DNA of 64,000 nucleotides. It comes from Sphingomonas naphthae (GTDB taxonomy: Bacteria; Pseudomonadota; Alphaproteobacteria; Sphingomonadales; Sphingomonadaceae). The translations under genes were made by a program, and so were the position numbers. The stretch is from NCBI RefSeq assembly GCF_028607085.1, contig NZ_CP117411.1:3734501-3798500 (forward strand), in the 5' to 3' direction. The notes beneath the pieces are model-generated. The model was given only the letters and a program-made list of their open reading frames with translations, made no database searches and had not been told where the DNA came from. How positions within the stretch are numbered: the stretch's first letter is position 1; every line of letters begins with the position of its first letter. Below, in pieces: positions 1-8,185 of this stretch.

Positions 1-1
1 C

Positions 2-640
2 CTGTGCGCCAGTTCCTTCACCGCCCGCTCGATCGCCGCGTCGAACGTGAACCACCGCCCCGTCACGGTCGTGCCCTACGGCGCGGTGCCGGGCCGCTCG
101 GCCTATCGCCCCCGCGAAGGCGACGCCGGCCCGGTGCGCTTCCTGTTCGTGGGGCAGGCGGTGCAGCGCAAGGGCATCCACCATCTGCTCAAGGTGTGGC
201 GCGGCCTGCCGACAGCCGGGATCGAACTCACCCTCGTCTGCTCCAACGATCGCGAGAATATCCTTCACGATCTGCCGCCCAACGTGATCGTGAAAAGCCA
301 TTTGCCAATCGACGCACTGATCCGCGAATTCCAGACCGCGCACTGCTTCCTGCTGCCCGCGCTGGTCGAGGGGTTCGGGCTTGTGCTGCTGGAGGCGTTG
401 CAGGCCGGCTGCTACACCATCTTCAGCGACGCCACCGGCCTCGCCGACTGCGCGGTGCCCGATTACGCGGGGCAGGAGGTGGCGGCCGGCGATCTCGACG
501 GGCTGGCGGCGGCGATCGAGCAGGCCGTCGATCGCGTCGCCACCGGCCGCGTCGATCATCGCGCCATCGCCGATTTCGCCGACACATTATCGGCCGACGC
601 CTTCCGGCGCGGCATTCAAGCGGTGCTGGAAACGCTATAG
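2..640 (+). CDS. Glycosyltransferase family 4, C-terminal part (5' end outside window)
   Basis: The reading frame is open from the window edge, so the N-terminal acceptor domain is missing. The visible part is the nucleotide-sugar-binding Rossmann half of a GT-B enzyme: a 'VRFLFVGQAVQRKGIHHLL' strand-loop, then the EGFGLVLLE motif (the E-x7-E signature of GT4 enzymes, which contacts the sugar nucleotide). It ends in a typical C-terminal helix. The role is transfer of a sugar from an activated donor to an unknown acceptor (polysaccharide or lipid). The following crotonase gene is not obviously related. Confidence 0.85.
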   Translation: MCASSFTARSIAASNVNHRPVTVVPYGAVPGRSAYRPREGDAGPVRFLFVGQAVQRKGIHHLLKVWRGLPTAGIELTLVCSNDRENILHDLPPNVIVKSHLPIDALIREFQTAHCFLLPALVEGFGLVLLEALQAGCYTIFSDATGLADCAVPDYAGQEVAAGDLDGLAAAIEQAVDRVATGRVDHRAIADFADTLSADAFRRGIQAVLETL

Positions 641-672
641 GCTTCGCGACGATACCGGGAGGCAAGGGCGCG

Positions 673-1473
673 ATGACCGACATTCTGCTGCAGGAGCGCG
701 ACGGCGCCGTCCTCACGCTCACGCTCAACATGCCCGAGCGGCGCAATCCCATCACCGATCCGCCGATGATCGACGCGCTGTGCGATGCGCTGCAGGCGGC
801 CGACGCGGATATCGGCGTGCGCGCGGTGATCCTTACCGGCGCGGGCGGGGCCTTCTCCTCGGGTGGCGACGTCAAGAAGATGGTGCCCGGCGGCGGGCTG
901 CGCGATGCGCTGCCGGCGCAGACGCGGCGCAATTACAAGGCGGGCATCCAGCGCCTGCCGATCCTATTCCAGGCGCTCGAGGTGCCGGTGATCGCCGCGA
1001 TCGACGGGCCGGCGATCGGCGCGGGCTGCGATCTCGCCTGCATGTGCGACATCCGCATCGCCGCCGATACCGCGAAGTTCGCCGAGAGCTTCGTCAAGCT
1101 CGGCATCATCCCCGGCGACGGCGGGGCGTGGCTGCTCCAGCGCATCGTCGGCATCTCCAAGGCGACCGAGATGACCCTGACCGGCGCGATGATCGATGCC
1201 GCCGAGGCGCTGGAGTGCCGTCTCGTGTCGAAGGTGGTGCCCGTCGCCGATCTGATGCCCGCCGCCCACGCTATGGCGCAGCGGATCGCCGCCAACCCGC
1301 CCCACGCCGTCCGCATGGCCAAACGGCTGTTGCGGCAGGCGCAGGACGCCAGCCTGTCCGCCGTCCTCGAAATGTCGGCGGCGATGCAGGCGCTGGGCCA
1401 CGCCACGGCGGATCATGGCGAGGCGGTCGCGGCCTTCACCGAACGGCGCGCGCCCACCTTCCGGGGCGACTAG
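673..1473 (+). CDS. Crotonase (enoyl-CoA hydratase/isomerase) family protein
   Basis: A 266-aa crotonase fold that acts on acyl-CoA thioesters. The oxyanion-hole segments are visible (SSGGDVK about 62-68, GPAIGAGCDLA about 112-122). By alignment with rat enoyl-CoA hydratase, Glu144 corresponds here to Asp120 and Glu164 to about Phe140. The classical two-glutamate hydratase pair is therefore not preserved, and isomerase or another crotonase activity is equally possible. The ATG at 673 follows GGCAAGGGCGCG. It lies 32 bp after the glycosyltransferase and tail-to-tail with the permease, so the CoA link to the downstream catabolic region is only suggestive. Confidence 0.85.
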   Translation: MTDILLQERDGAVLTLTLNMPERRNPITDPPMIDALCDALQAADADIGVRAVILTGAGGAFSSGGDVKKMVPGGGLRDALPAQTRRNYKAGIQRLPILFQALEVPVIAAIDGPAIGAGCDLACMCDIRIAADTAKFAESFVKLGIIPGDGGAWLLQRIVGISKATEMTLTGAMIDAAEALECRLVSKVVPVADLMPAAHAMAQRIAANPPHAVRMAKRLLRQAQDASLSAVLEMSAAMQALGHATADHGEAVAAFTERRAPTFRGD

Positions 1474-2870
1474 GCCCGGCGCGCCAGCAGGCTGCGGTGG
1501 CGGCCATAGGCGAGATAGACGATCAGCCCGATCGCATTCCAAGCGAGGCACCACAGCAACGTCTTGGTCGGCAGGCTGAGGAACAGATAGGCGCAGCCGG
1601 CGATGGCGCCGATGCCGACCAGTACGCCCAGCGGCGCACGGAACGGGCGGGGCAGTTCGGGCGCGCGGCGGCGCATCACGATCAGGCACAGGCCGACGGC
1701 GGCGAAGGCGATCAGGGTGCCGGCATTGGCGAGCGCCGCGATCTCGTCGATCGGCAGCACGCCCGCGATCACCGCCACCACGATCGCGGTGAAGATCACG
1801 ATCCGCGCCGGCGTGCCGCGCTTCGACACCTGCGCCAGCCCGGCCGGCAGGAAACCGTCGCGCGCCATCACCAGGAAGATGCGGCTCTGGCCGAACAGGA
1901 AGCCCAGCAACACCGTCGGCAGCGCGATCACGGCGGCGATGGCGACGATGCGCGCGACCCCGCCTTGCCCCATTTCGCGCAGGATCAGCGCCAGCGGCTC
2001 GGGGCTGTCGGCGAAGCGGGTGAAGGGCAACGCGCCGATCGCGGCGGCGGCCACCAGCACGTAGATGAGCGTGCAGATGAGCAGCGAACCGATGATGCCG
2101 ATCGCCAGATCGCGCTCGGGCCGTTTGGCCTCCTCGGCGGCGGTGGAGATGGCGTCGAAGCCGTAGAAGGCGAAGAAGATGATCGCGGCCGCCGCCATCA
2201 CCCCACGCGCCACGCCGTCCGGCCCGGTCTCTTTGGCGAAGCCGAAGGGCATGAAGGGGTGGAGGTTTGCCGCGTCGAACGTGGGCAATGCCACGCCGAC
2301 GAACAAAGCGAGCGTGGCGATCTTGATGAGGACGAGGATGGTGTTGAGCCGCGCGCTTTCCCGCGTGCCGAAGCACAGCAGCCCCGCCACCACGGCGATG
2401 ATGAAGATCGCGGGCAGGTTGATGAGCCCGCCCAGTTCCGGCCCCTGCGTCAGCGCCACGGGGAAGCCTATGCCCGTCAGCAGCGGCGCGGCATAGCCCG
2501 ACCAGCCGACCGCCACCGTCGAGACGACCAGCGAATATTCGAGGATCAGGCTCCAGCCGACGACCCACGCCACCAGCTCGCCCAGCACGGCATAGCTATA
2601 GGCATAGGCGCTGCCCGCCGCCGGCATCATCGTCGACAGCTCGGCATAGGCGAGCGCGGCGCAGGCGCAGATGGCGCCGGCGATGGCGAACGACAGCAGC
2701 ACCGCCGGCCCCGCCCGATCCGCGCCGACCCCGATCAGGGTGAGGATGCCGGTCCCGACGATCGCGCCGACGCCGAGCGCCAGCAGGTGCGGCCAGGAGA
2801 GGGTGCGCGGCAGATCGGATTCGGCGGGCGCCGCGACCCCGAAGGGCTTGCGCCGGTTCCAGCTCGCCAT
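1470..2870 (-). CDS. APC-superfamily amino acid permease
   Basis: A 466-aa polytopic inner-membrane protein with about 12 hydrophobic segments. The consensus motif of transmembrane segment 1, GVGAIVGTGILTL, is followed by the SYAYSYAVLGELVAWVVGW region of APC/cationic amino acid transporter-like permeases. It probably imports an amino acid or amine by proton symport; the substrate is unknown. The ATG at 2870 is chosen over an upstream in-frame ATG because GAGGGGA lies 6-12 nt before it and the extra N-terminal residues are low-complexity and come from an intergenic repeat. Its 3' end overlaps the convergent crotonase stop by 4 bp. Confidence 0.9.
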   Translation of the reverse strand: MASWNRRKPFGVAAPAESDLPRTLSWPHLLALGVGAIVGTGILTLIGVGADRAGPAVLLSFAIAGAICACAALAYAELSTMMPAAGSAYAYSYAVLGELVAWVVGWSLILEYSLVVSTVAVGWSGYAAPLLTGIGFPVALTQGPELGGLINLPAIFIIAVVAGLLCFGTRESARLNTILVLIKIATLALFVGVALPTFDAANLHPFMPFGFAKETGPDGVARGVMAAAAIIFFAFYGFDAISTAAEEAKRPERDLAIGIIGSLLICTLIYVLVAAAAIGALPFTRFADSPEPLALILREMGQGGVARIVAIAAVIALPTVLLGFLFGQSRIFLVMARDGFLPAGLAQVSKRGTPARIVIFTAIVVAVIAGVLPIDEIAALANAGTLIAFAAVGLCLIVMRRRAPELPRPFRAPLGVLVGIGAIAGCAYLFLSLPTKTLLWCLAWNAIGLIVYLAYGRHRSLLARRA

Positions 2871-2963
2871 GGCTCCATTCCCCTCGTTCGGAACATCGTG
2901 TCGGCGCGAGGATAGGATCGTTCGTGGCGGATGGCGAACCGAAATCGATCGGCGATTCGTACG

Positions 2964-3031
2964 CCGGCGAAGGCCGGAGCCCAGGGCAACAGGGCGAACC
3001 GCTTGCCGCCCTGGGCTCCGGCCTTCGCCGG
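2964..3031. repeat. Long intergenic inverted repeat (CCGG-type palindromic unit)
   Basis: Perfect 24-bp arms at 2964-2987 and 3008-3031 around a 20-nt loop. Each arm contains a smaller hairpin (GCCGGAG/CTCCGGC type) followed by CCCAGGGC. Relatives occur at 36625-36696 and 44551-44636. It lies in the gap between the permease start and the small ORF at 3063, so it is a REP/BIME-like mobile palindrome rather than part of a gene. Confidence 0.85.
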
Positions 3032-3062
3032 AGCACCGCAACGCGGGTGTCAGTCGCGCCGC

Positions 3063-3290
3063 TTAAGGCCGCGCCAGACTGCTCAGTTCGCGGATCGAGA
3101 TGCCGTAGGTGCGGCAGATATGGTCGCGCAGCGCCGCCTTGGCGGTCGCCATCTCCGCATAGGCCTGCTCCTCGGCCTCCTCATGATCGAGGTCGACCTG
3201 AAAGCTGGTCGGCACGAGCGCTTCCCATGTGCTGTTATGCCGAAGCGCGGCTTCGCGTACCGCCGTGACGAGTTGCTTGCCATCCATCAT
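3063..3290 (-). CDS. Small hypothetical protein downstream of Rieske oxygenase
   Basis: A 75-aa acidic, mostly helical soluble protein (contains LDHEEAEEQAYAEMATAKAALRD). It has no transmembrane segment or signal peptide, and I do not recognise the family. It follows the Rieske gene by 75 bp on the same strand and has amino acid use typical of real protein, so it may be a co-transcribed accessory. No convincing Shine-Dalgarno precedes either ATG (3290 or 3287). It could still be a chance ORF. Confidence 0.5.
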   Translation of the reverse strand: MMDGKQLVTAVREAALRHNSTWEALVPTSFQVDLDHEEAEEQAYAEMATAKAALRDHICRTYGISIRELSSLARP

Positions 3291-3365
3291 GCCGGGGGAA
3301 ACGAGCGAGGTGGAATGCGGTGCCCGAAGGTTCGTGCGGGTGCGCGAGCGCTCCTGCTCGGACGG

Positions 3366-4769
3366 TCAGCTCTCCCACGGCATCGGCTTGATCGGCCCGT
3401 CGAAATTGCCGCTCAGCAAGGCCATGCTGGCCCCCAGCGTCTTCATGTCGACCCCGCCCAGATAGCCGTCGAGCAGGCGGTTGTAATTGCTGATGAGCCC
3501 TTCGATCCTGTGCGACAGGCGCATGAAATCGAAGCCGGCGGCGCGCAGGCCGACCTGCTGGAGCGGGATATTCTCATAATCCTGCTGCGGGATCGGCGGA
3601 AATTCCTTGCTGTCATAGGGCAGCACGACCGGCTCCATCACCACCGGTGGCGCCTGCCCCTCCGGGAAATTGGTGAGCGACCAGATTTCGAACTGGCAGC
3701 TTTCCGGCCCCAGCGGGCGGATGCGATAGGCTGCCATGCTTGAGAGGAACGGCAGCAGGAAATAGTGCGGGAAGAGAAATTCCACCGCCTTCACCGGCGA
3801 ATTGACCGCGATATGGTTGAGATCGGCGACCGGCTCGCCCCGCGCGCGGCCGGCTTCGGTGACCTGATGGTTGAGCATGCCGAACCACGCCATGATCGCC
3901 TGCATCGGATCGTCCGGCAGATCGACGTCGATCATGGTGCGGGCGACCGCGACATCCTTTTCATGGCACATGCCGGCCATGCCCTCGCTCAGCAATTCGA
4001 TATGGCGAACCTGCGCGGCGATATTGTCGCGGATGCTCAGGTTCGGGTTGATCGGCTGGCCGATGCCGCCAGTGTCCTGCCCATACATGCTGTTGTACAG
4101 CATCGGCACCGCCTGCTGGAGCTGCGGGTGGGTGCGCATGACATGATAGCCTTCCATGAAGGCTTCCATCGCGACCTTCCAATTGGCCGGCACCACCGTG
4201 CTGTACCACCATTCGGCGCGCATCGTATCAGCCTGATAGGCGTCCAGCCCGTCGGCGAGCGGCCCGACGGCCTCGCGCAGCGGCACGGCATCGTCGTCGA
4301 AATTGATGAAGGCGCAGCCGATGAAGGTTTCGACCCGGCAGGGCTTCAGCGCGAGATCGGCCTCGTCCAGCTGCCCTTCGCTGAACATGTGGCGGCCGTA
4401 GACGAAGGTGTTCTTGCCCTCCATGTTCCAGCGCCAGCCGTGAAAGGGGCAGATGAAGCCCTTGCCCTTGCAATTGCCGCTGCCCTTGGCGAGCGCGACG
4501 CCGCGATGACGGCAGGCGTTGTGAAAGGCCTTCACCCCGTCCCTGGTGCGGACCACGATGACCGATCGGCCAAGGTTGGAATATTCGACATAATCGCCGA
4601 TCTCGGGGATCAACTCCAGCCGGCAGGCCATCTGCCAGACGTGCGGCCACAGCCGCTCCTTCTCCAGCTCGTAGAAGGTCTCGTCATGATAGCGCGGCGT
4701 GGGAATGCGCTCGGGATCGGTCACCCGGAACGGCAGGGGCCGCAGGGCGGCGGGGTCGGCTTCGGCCAT
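3366..4769 (-). CDS. Rieske-type ring-hydroxylating oxygenase, alpha subunit (copy 1)
   Basis: A 467-aa Rieske non-haem iron oxygenase that incorporates O2 into an aromatic or cyclic substrate. The [2Fe-2S] Rieske ligands are C86, H88, C107 and H110 (CRHRG ... CPFHGW). The mononuclear iron histidines are H209 and H214 (MEGYHVMRTHP). The ATG at 4769 is supported by AGAGGTG upstream; the longer frame reaches into the divergent promoter region. No ferredoxin, reductase or typical beta subunit gene is adjacent. It faces the CMD-family gene at 5005 and resembles the second oxygenase at 18357-19751 in architecture (QMACRLE.IPE.G segment shared). Confidence 0.93.
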   Translation of the reverse strand: MAEADPAALRPLPFRVTDPERIPTPRYHDETFYELEKERLWPHVWQMACRLELIPEIGDYVEYSNLGRSVIVVRTRDGVKAFHNACRHRGVALAKGSGNCKGKGFICPFHGWRWNMEGKNTFVYGRHMFSEGQLDEADLALKPCRVETFIGCAFINFDDDAVPLREAVGPLADGLDAYQADTMRAEWWYSTVVPANWKVAMEAFMEGYHVMRTHPQLQQAVPMLYNSMYGQDTGGIGQPINPNLSIRDNIAAQVRHIELLSEGMAGMCHEKDVAVARTMIDVDLPDDPMQAIMAWFGMLNHQVTEAGRARGEPVADLNHIAVNSPVKAVEFLFPHYFLLPFLSSMAAYRIRPLGPESCQFEIWSLTNFPEGQAPPVVMEPVVLPYDSKEFPPIPQQDYENIPLQQVGLRAAGFDFMRLSHRIEGLISNYNRLLDGYLGGVDMKTLGASMALLSGNFDGPIKPMPWES

Positions 4770-4837
4770 CGGGACACCTCTTCGCTTTTGTCTTTCGCGG
4801 GCGCCCCCGTGACGGCGACCGCTGGACGCAAAGTGTA

Positions 4838-4910
4838 TCATCGCGGCGGTAGCCATGCGACGCGATGACCTCTCTGGGGGCCCACTCCGGCCGATGATCG
4901 CCATGGCGAT
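4838..4910. promoter_or_regulatory. Candidate operator dyads in the divergent Rieske-1/CMD-1 intergenic region
   Basis: Two clean dyads lie between the divergent starts at 4769 and 5005. One has perfect 8-bp arms, TCATCGCG at 4838-4845 and CGCGATGA at 4861-4868. The other is a perfect 14-bp palindrome, ATCGCCATGGCGAT, at 4897-4910. They are plausible regulator sites. In GC-rich DNA short dyads also occur by chance, and no matching regulator gene is adjacent. Confidence 0.35.
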
Positions 4911-5004
4911 GGCTGCCGCGACATCGCCGGGGCGGGGAGCGCGCCGTTCTGCGGCCTGCGCGGCGACGCTATAGCCGACCGACCGGAATATGAAGGGAGC
5001 GAGT

Positions 5005-5631
5005 ATGGCGGATCAGGACGCGGCGCGGATCGAGGCGCGCGAGGCGCGCATCATGGGCCATCCGCCGCGCATCGCGCCGATGACGCCGGACGAATTCACC
5101 GACGAGGCGCGCGAGTCGGTCCGGGCGTTGCGCCGCGCGGTCGGCCTGGCCGACGACGCCACCGCCCCCGTTCCCGAATATGTCGCGACGACATTGCGTC
5201 ATCCGGCTCTCTACACGGCGCACACGACCCTCGCGCTGCATCTGATGCGGGGCGCGCTGGCGGACCGTGATCGCGAACTGGCCATCCTCCGCACCGGCTG
5301 GCTGTGCCAGGCCCCGTTCGAATTCGGCGAGCATGTGAAGATCGGCCGCCGTACCGCCAACCTGACGCCCGTCGAGGTCGAATGGGTGACGATCGGATCC
5401 GCCGCGCCCGGCTGGGGCGATCATGACCGCGCCATCATCCGCGCGGTCGAGGAACTGCATGCCGACGCGATGATTTCGGATGAGACGTGGGCCGTTCTGG
5501 CGCGTCGGCTCGACGACAGGCAGTTGCTGGAGCTACCGATCCTCGTCGGCCAATATATGGGGGTCGCCTTCCAGCAGAATTCGCTGCGGGTGCGGATGAT
5601 GCCCGGCAACGTCGGCCTGATGGCCCGCTGA
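5005..5631 (+). CDS. Carboxymuconolactone decarboxylase (CMD/AhpD-like) family protein
   Basis: A 208-aa all-helical protein of the AhpD/CMD family. The family core RELAILRTGWLCQAPFEFGEHV is present. It lacks the CxxC pair of peroxide-reducing AhpD, so a lactone decarboxylase or hydratase-like role in ring-cleavage catabolism is more likely than peroxide defence. The ATG at 5005 is preferred to the one at 4990 because AAGGGAG is correctly placed before it. It is divergent from Rieske-1 and is followed by a terminator hairpin. Confidence 0.85.
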   Translation: MADQDAARIEAREARIMGHPPRIAPMTPDEFTDEARESVRALRRAVGLADDATAPVPEYVATTLRHPALYTAHTTLALHLMRGALADRDRELAILRTGWLCQAPFEFGEHVKIGRRTANLTPVEVEWVTIGSAAPGWGDHDRAIIRAVEELHADAMISDETWAVLARRLDDRQLLELPILVGQYMGVAFQQNSLRVRMMPGNVGLMAR

Positions 5632-5641
5632 CCCCGCTTTT

Positions 5642-5667
5642 GCTGCGGGCTTTCGCCGCAGCATTTT
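5642..5667 (+). terminator. Intrinsic terminator after CMD-1
   Basis: A stem GCTGCGG (5642-5648) and CCGCAGC (5656-5662) with a 7-nt loop is followed by ATTTT. It begins 10 nt after the stop codon of the CMD-1 gene and sits between two convergent genes. Confidence 0.65.
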
Positions 5668-5733
5668 CGGCGATCGAAACCCGAAATTGCCGTTTTGCTG
5701 CGCCAGATCGGGTGCAGCAAAATAAGATGCGCG

Positions 5734-6222
5734 TTATTTCGGAACGACCGACGCGTTGAGAAACGGATCGTTGCCGATGAAGATCGGAATGCTGTCGAAC
5801 AGGGAAATCCGCCATTCGCCATCGGCCTCGCGGCGGATTTCCATCGTGACGTCGGCGACGATCGTCGGCCCGACGAGGTCGAGCGCGGGGGGCGGGCCTT
5901 CCCTGGAATAATTGACCAGCGTGTAGCGCACCGTCGCCGCATCGTGCGCGGCGAAAGAATAGAGAAAATTGGAAATGGTGTGGCGCTGGGTGCGGACGCC
6001 ATCCTTTTGCAGACTCGCGACCCGCGCGTTACGCGCGGCGTAAAAGCCACGGATCGCGTCATGCCCCTGATGCACCCGCCCACCGACGAGATAGGTGCAA
6101 TCCTCGGTGCAGAGCGACGCGATGTCGGCGCCGCCATTCATGTCGAGTTCGGTGCACCAGAGGGCGAGGAGCTGGTTCAGCTCGATCACCGATGCGGCAT
6201 CTTCCTTGGCGAACCGGGGCAT
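5734..6222 (-). CDS. SnoaL-like / NTF2-fold protein
   Basis: A 162-aa protein with the cone-shaped alpha+beta NTF2/SnoaL fold, recognisable from ELNQLLALWCTELDMNG, a central YLVGGRVHQGHDAIRGFY stretch and the C-terminal GEWRISLFDSIPIF strands. Such proteins act as small cyclases, isomerases or hydratases, or as beta-subunit-like partners of Rieske oxygenases. Which applies here is unknown. The ATG at 6222 has a strong GAGGAGAGGG Shine-Dalgarno, so the longer upstream frame is rejected. It is divergent from the ThDP enzyme gene. Confidence 0.8.
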   Translation of the reverse strand: MPRFAKEDAASVIELNQLLALWCTELDMNGGADIASLCTEDCTYLVGGRVHQGHDAIRGFYAARNARVASLQKDGVRTQRHTISNFLYSFAAHDAATVRYTLVNYSREGPPPALDLVGPTIVADVTMEIRREADGEWRISLFDSIPIFIGNDPFLNASVVPK

Positions 6223-6442
6223 CGCCCTCTCCTCACAAGCCTCTTGTCGGGCCGGTGATGCCGCCATTTCCGGGGCGGCGGCAACCGCGCCGGGGCCACC
6301 CATCGCCGGTGCGATCACATCCTGATCGGGTATCCGAAACCCAAGGATTTCCGGGCTTTCCACTCACCCCAAATCTATGGTGTGGCAGCAAGATCGCGGG
6401 CCGGGGAGTGATCCGCGACAGACCATCTGGGGAGAATCGACG

Positions 6443-8137
6443 GTGGCCGTTCCGGTGTACGAGCGTATCCTGCGATTGCTGGAAGCCGAGGGTATCAAGA
6501 CGCTGTTCGGCATCCCCGATCCGGGCTTCGTGCACATGGCCGTCGCCGCCGAAACCGCCGGTTGGGAGGTGATCGCCCCGCACCACGAACAGTCGGGGGC
6601 TTTCATGGCCGATGCCTGGTCGCGGATGACCGGCAAGCCCGGCGTCTGCTTCGGCACGATGGGGCCGGGCGTCGCCAACCTGGCCGCCGCCGCGATCGTG
6701 GCCGCCAAGGAAAATTCGCCGACGATCTTCCTGGCGGGCAACCGCGGGCGCGAGGCGGAGCATCGAGTGAAGCGCGGCCGTATCCAGTACATCAGCCAGC
6801 CTAAATATTTCGAGGCGGCGATGAAATATGTCGGCGTGATCGAATATGCCCATCAGGCCGACGAAGTTATCCGCGAGGCGCTGCGCGTCTGCCAGTCGGG
6901 CAAGCCCGGCCCGGTCTATGTCGAAATCCCGATGCATGTGCTGCACGAGACGCCCGACTGGGGGCCCATCCAGCCGCCCGGCGAATATCGCCTGATCCAT
7001 CAGGCCGCGAGCGCGCCGGCCTTGGCCGAGGCGATGGCGCTGATCGGCGCGGCGAAAAGCCCGATCATCCTGGCCGGCCACGGCATCTTCACCGCCCGCG
7101 CCCATGCCCAGGTCGGCGAACTGGCGGGGGCGATGGGCTGCCCGATCATCCAGACATCGGGCGGCACCGCCTTCATCGAAGGGTATGAGGACCGCACCTT
7201 CTCCTACGGTTTCTCGCCGGTGGCGATCGAGGCCGTCGAGCAATCCGATCTCGTCATCGCGATCGGCACCGAATTGGGCGAGCCGCTGCATTTCGGGCTC
7301 AACCGGCATTGGGCGGCGGGCGACGCGAAACGCAAGTGGATCCACATCGAGCGCGATCCGCTGTCGTTCGGCGTCAACCGCAAGATCCATGTGCCGCTGC
7401 TCGGCGACCTGCGCGACATCGTGCCGCAACTGGTGGCCGCGCTGAAGGATGCGCCGCGCGGCCCGTCGCCGAAACTGGCGGAATGGATCGCGGCGCAGGC
7501 GGCGTTCAAGGCCGATCTCGCCGACAGCGCGCCGCGCGGCATGGTGCCGGTCCACACCGCGCGGCTGGTGGTCGAGGCGACGAAGGCACTGCCCGCCGAC
7601 GGAATCATGGTGCGCGACGGCGGATCGATCACGATCTTCGGCTGGACCTATTCGCAGGCGACGCCGCACGACGTGATGTGGAACCAGAATCTCGGCCATC
7701 TCGGCACCGGCCTGCCCTATGCGATCGGCGCCAAGCTCGCCGCGCGCGACCGGCCGGTGATGCTGCTCACCGGTGACAGTTCGATCATGTTCCACATCTC
7801 CGAACTCGAGACCGCCGTCCGCAAGAAACTGCCGGTCATCGTCGTCATCAGTTCGGATTATGCCTGGGGGCTGGAGGTGGGCGTCTACCGCCGCGCGATG
7901 GGCGAGCAATCGCCCGAGACCGAGGCGCATTGGAGCAAGGAAGTGCGCTTCGACATCATCGCCAAGGGCTTCGGCGCCTATGGCGAATTCGTCGAGCGTG
8001 ACGAGGATATCGGCCCGGCCATCCAGCGCGCCTTCGCAAGCGGAAAGCCGGCGCTGATCCAGGTGCCGGTCGATGCGGATGTGAACGCGACGCAGGCGCC
8101 GAACTATCAGGAATATTCGACCTGGGCGGCCTATTGA
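6443..8137 (+). CDS. Thiamine diphosphate-dependent enzyme (acetolactate synthase-like fold)
   Basis: A 564-aa ThDP enzyme with N-terminal PYR, central and C-terminal PP domains. The catalytic glutamate is E49 (HHEQSG). The ThDP/Mg motif starts GDSSIMF, but the usual closing Asn-Asn is Ser-Asp (ISSDYAWG), replacing the Asn that normally ligates the metal with Asp. The family covers acetolactate synthases, benzoylformate and oxalyl-CoA decarboxylases and 2-hydroxyacyl-CoA lyases. In this setting C-C bond cleavage or decarboxylation of a 2-keto or 2-hydroxyacyl intermediate fits. The GTG at 6443 is chosen because GGGGAG lies 8-9 nt upstream; no good site precedes the ATG at 6377. Confidence 0.85.
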   Translation: MAVPVYERILRLLEAEGIKTLFGIPDPGFVHMAVAAETAGWEVIAPHHEQSGAFMADAWSRMTGKPGVCFGTMGPGVANLAAAAIVAAKENSPTIFLAGNRGREAEHRVKRGRIQYISQPKYFEAAMKYVGVIEYAHQADEVIREALRVCQSGKPGPVYVEIPMHVLHETPDWGPIQPPGEYRLIHQAASAPALAEAMALIGAAKSPIILAGHGIFTARAHAQVGELAGAMGCPIIQTSGGTAFIEGYEDRTFSYGFSPVAIEAVEQSDLVIAIGTELGEPLHFGLNRHWAAGDAKRKWIHIERDPLSFGVNRKIHVPLLGDLRDIVPQLVAALKDAPRGPSPKLAEWIAAQAAFKADLADSAPRGMVPVHTARLVVEATKALPADGIMVRDGGSITIFGWTYSQATPHDVMWNQNLGHLGTGLPYAIGAKLAARDRPVMLLTGDSSIMFHISELETAVRKKLPVIVVISSDYAWGLEVGVYRRAMGEQSPETEAHWSKEVRFDIIAKGFGAYGEFVERDEDIGPAIQRAFASGKPALIQVPVDADVNATQAPNYQEYSTWAAY

Positions 8138-8185
8138 TCGGGCCGGGTTGATCGGGCCGGGCGGCCCGCCGCGTCAGGCGGCGGG
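8134..8185. repeat. Tandem 14-bp duplication and GC hairpin at converging gene ends
   Basis: The 14-mer TTGATCGGGCCGGG occurs exactly twice in tandem (8134-8147, 8148-8161). The first copy carries the TGA stop of the ThDP gene. It is followed by a stem CCCGCCGC (8165-8172) and GCGGCGGG (8178-8185) spanning the stop codon of the convergent CMD-2 gene. There is no U-tract, so it is at most a weak terminator. Confidence 0.6.

Noticed and set aside
5693-5722. Inverted repeat TTTTGCTGC...GCAGCAAAA as a second terminator
   Set aside because: Arms are 9 bp with a 12-nt loop, but the T and A runs are part of the stem, so there is no free U-tract; only the hairpin at 5642-5667 is called.
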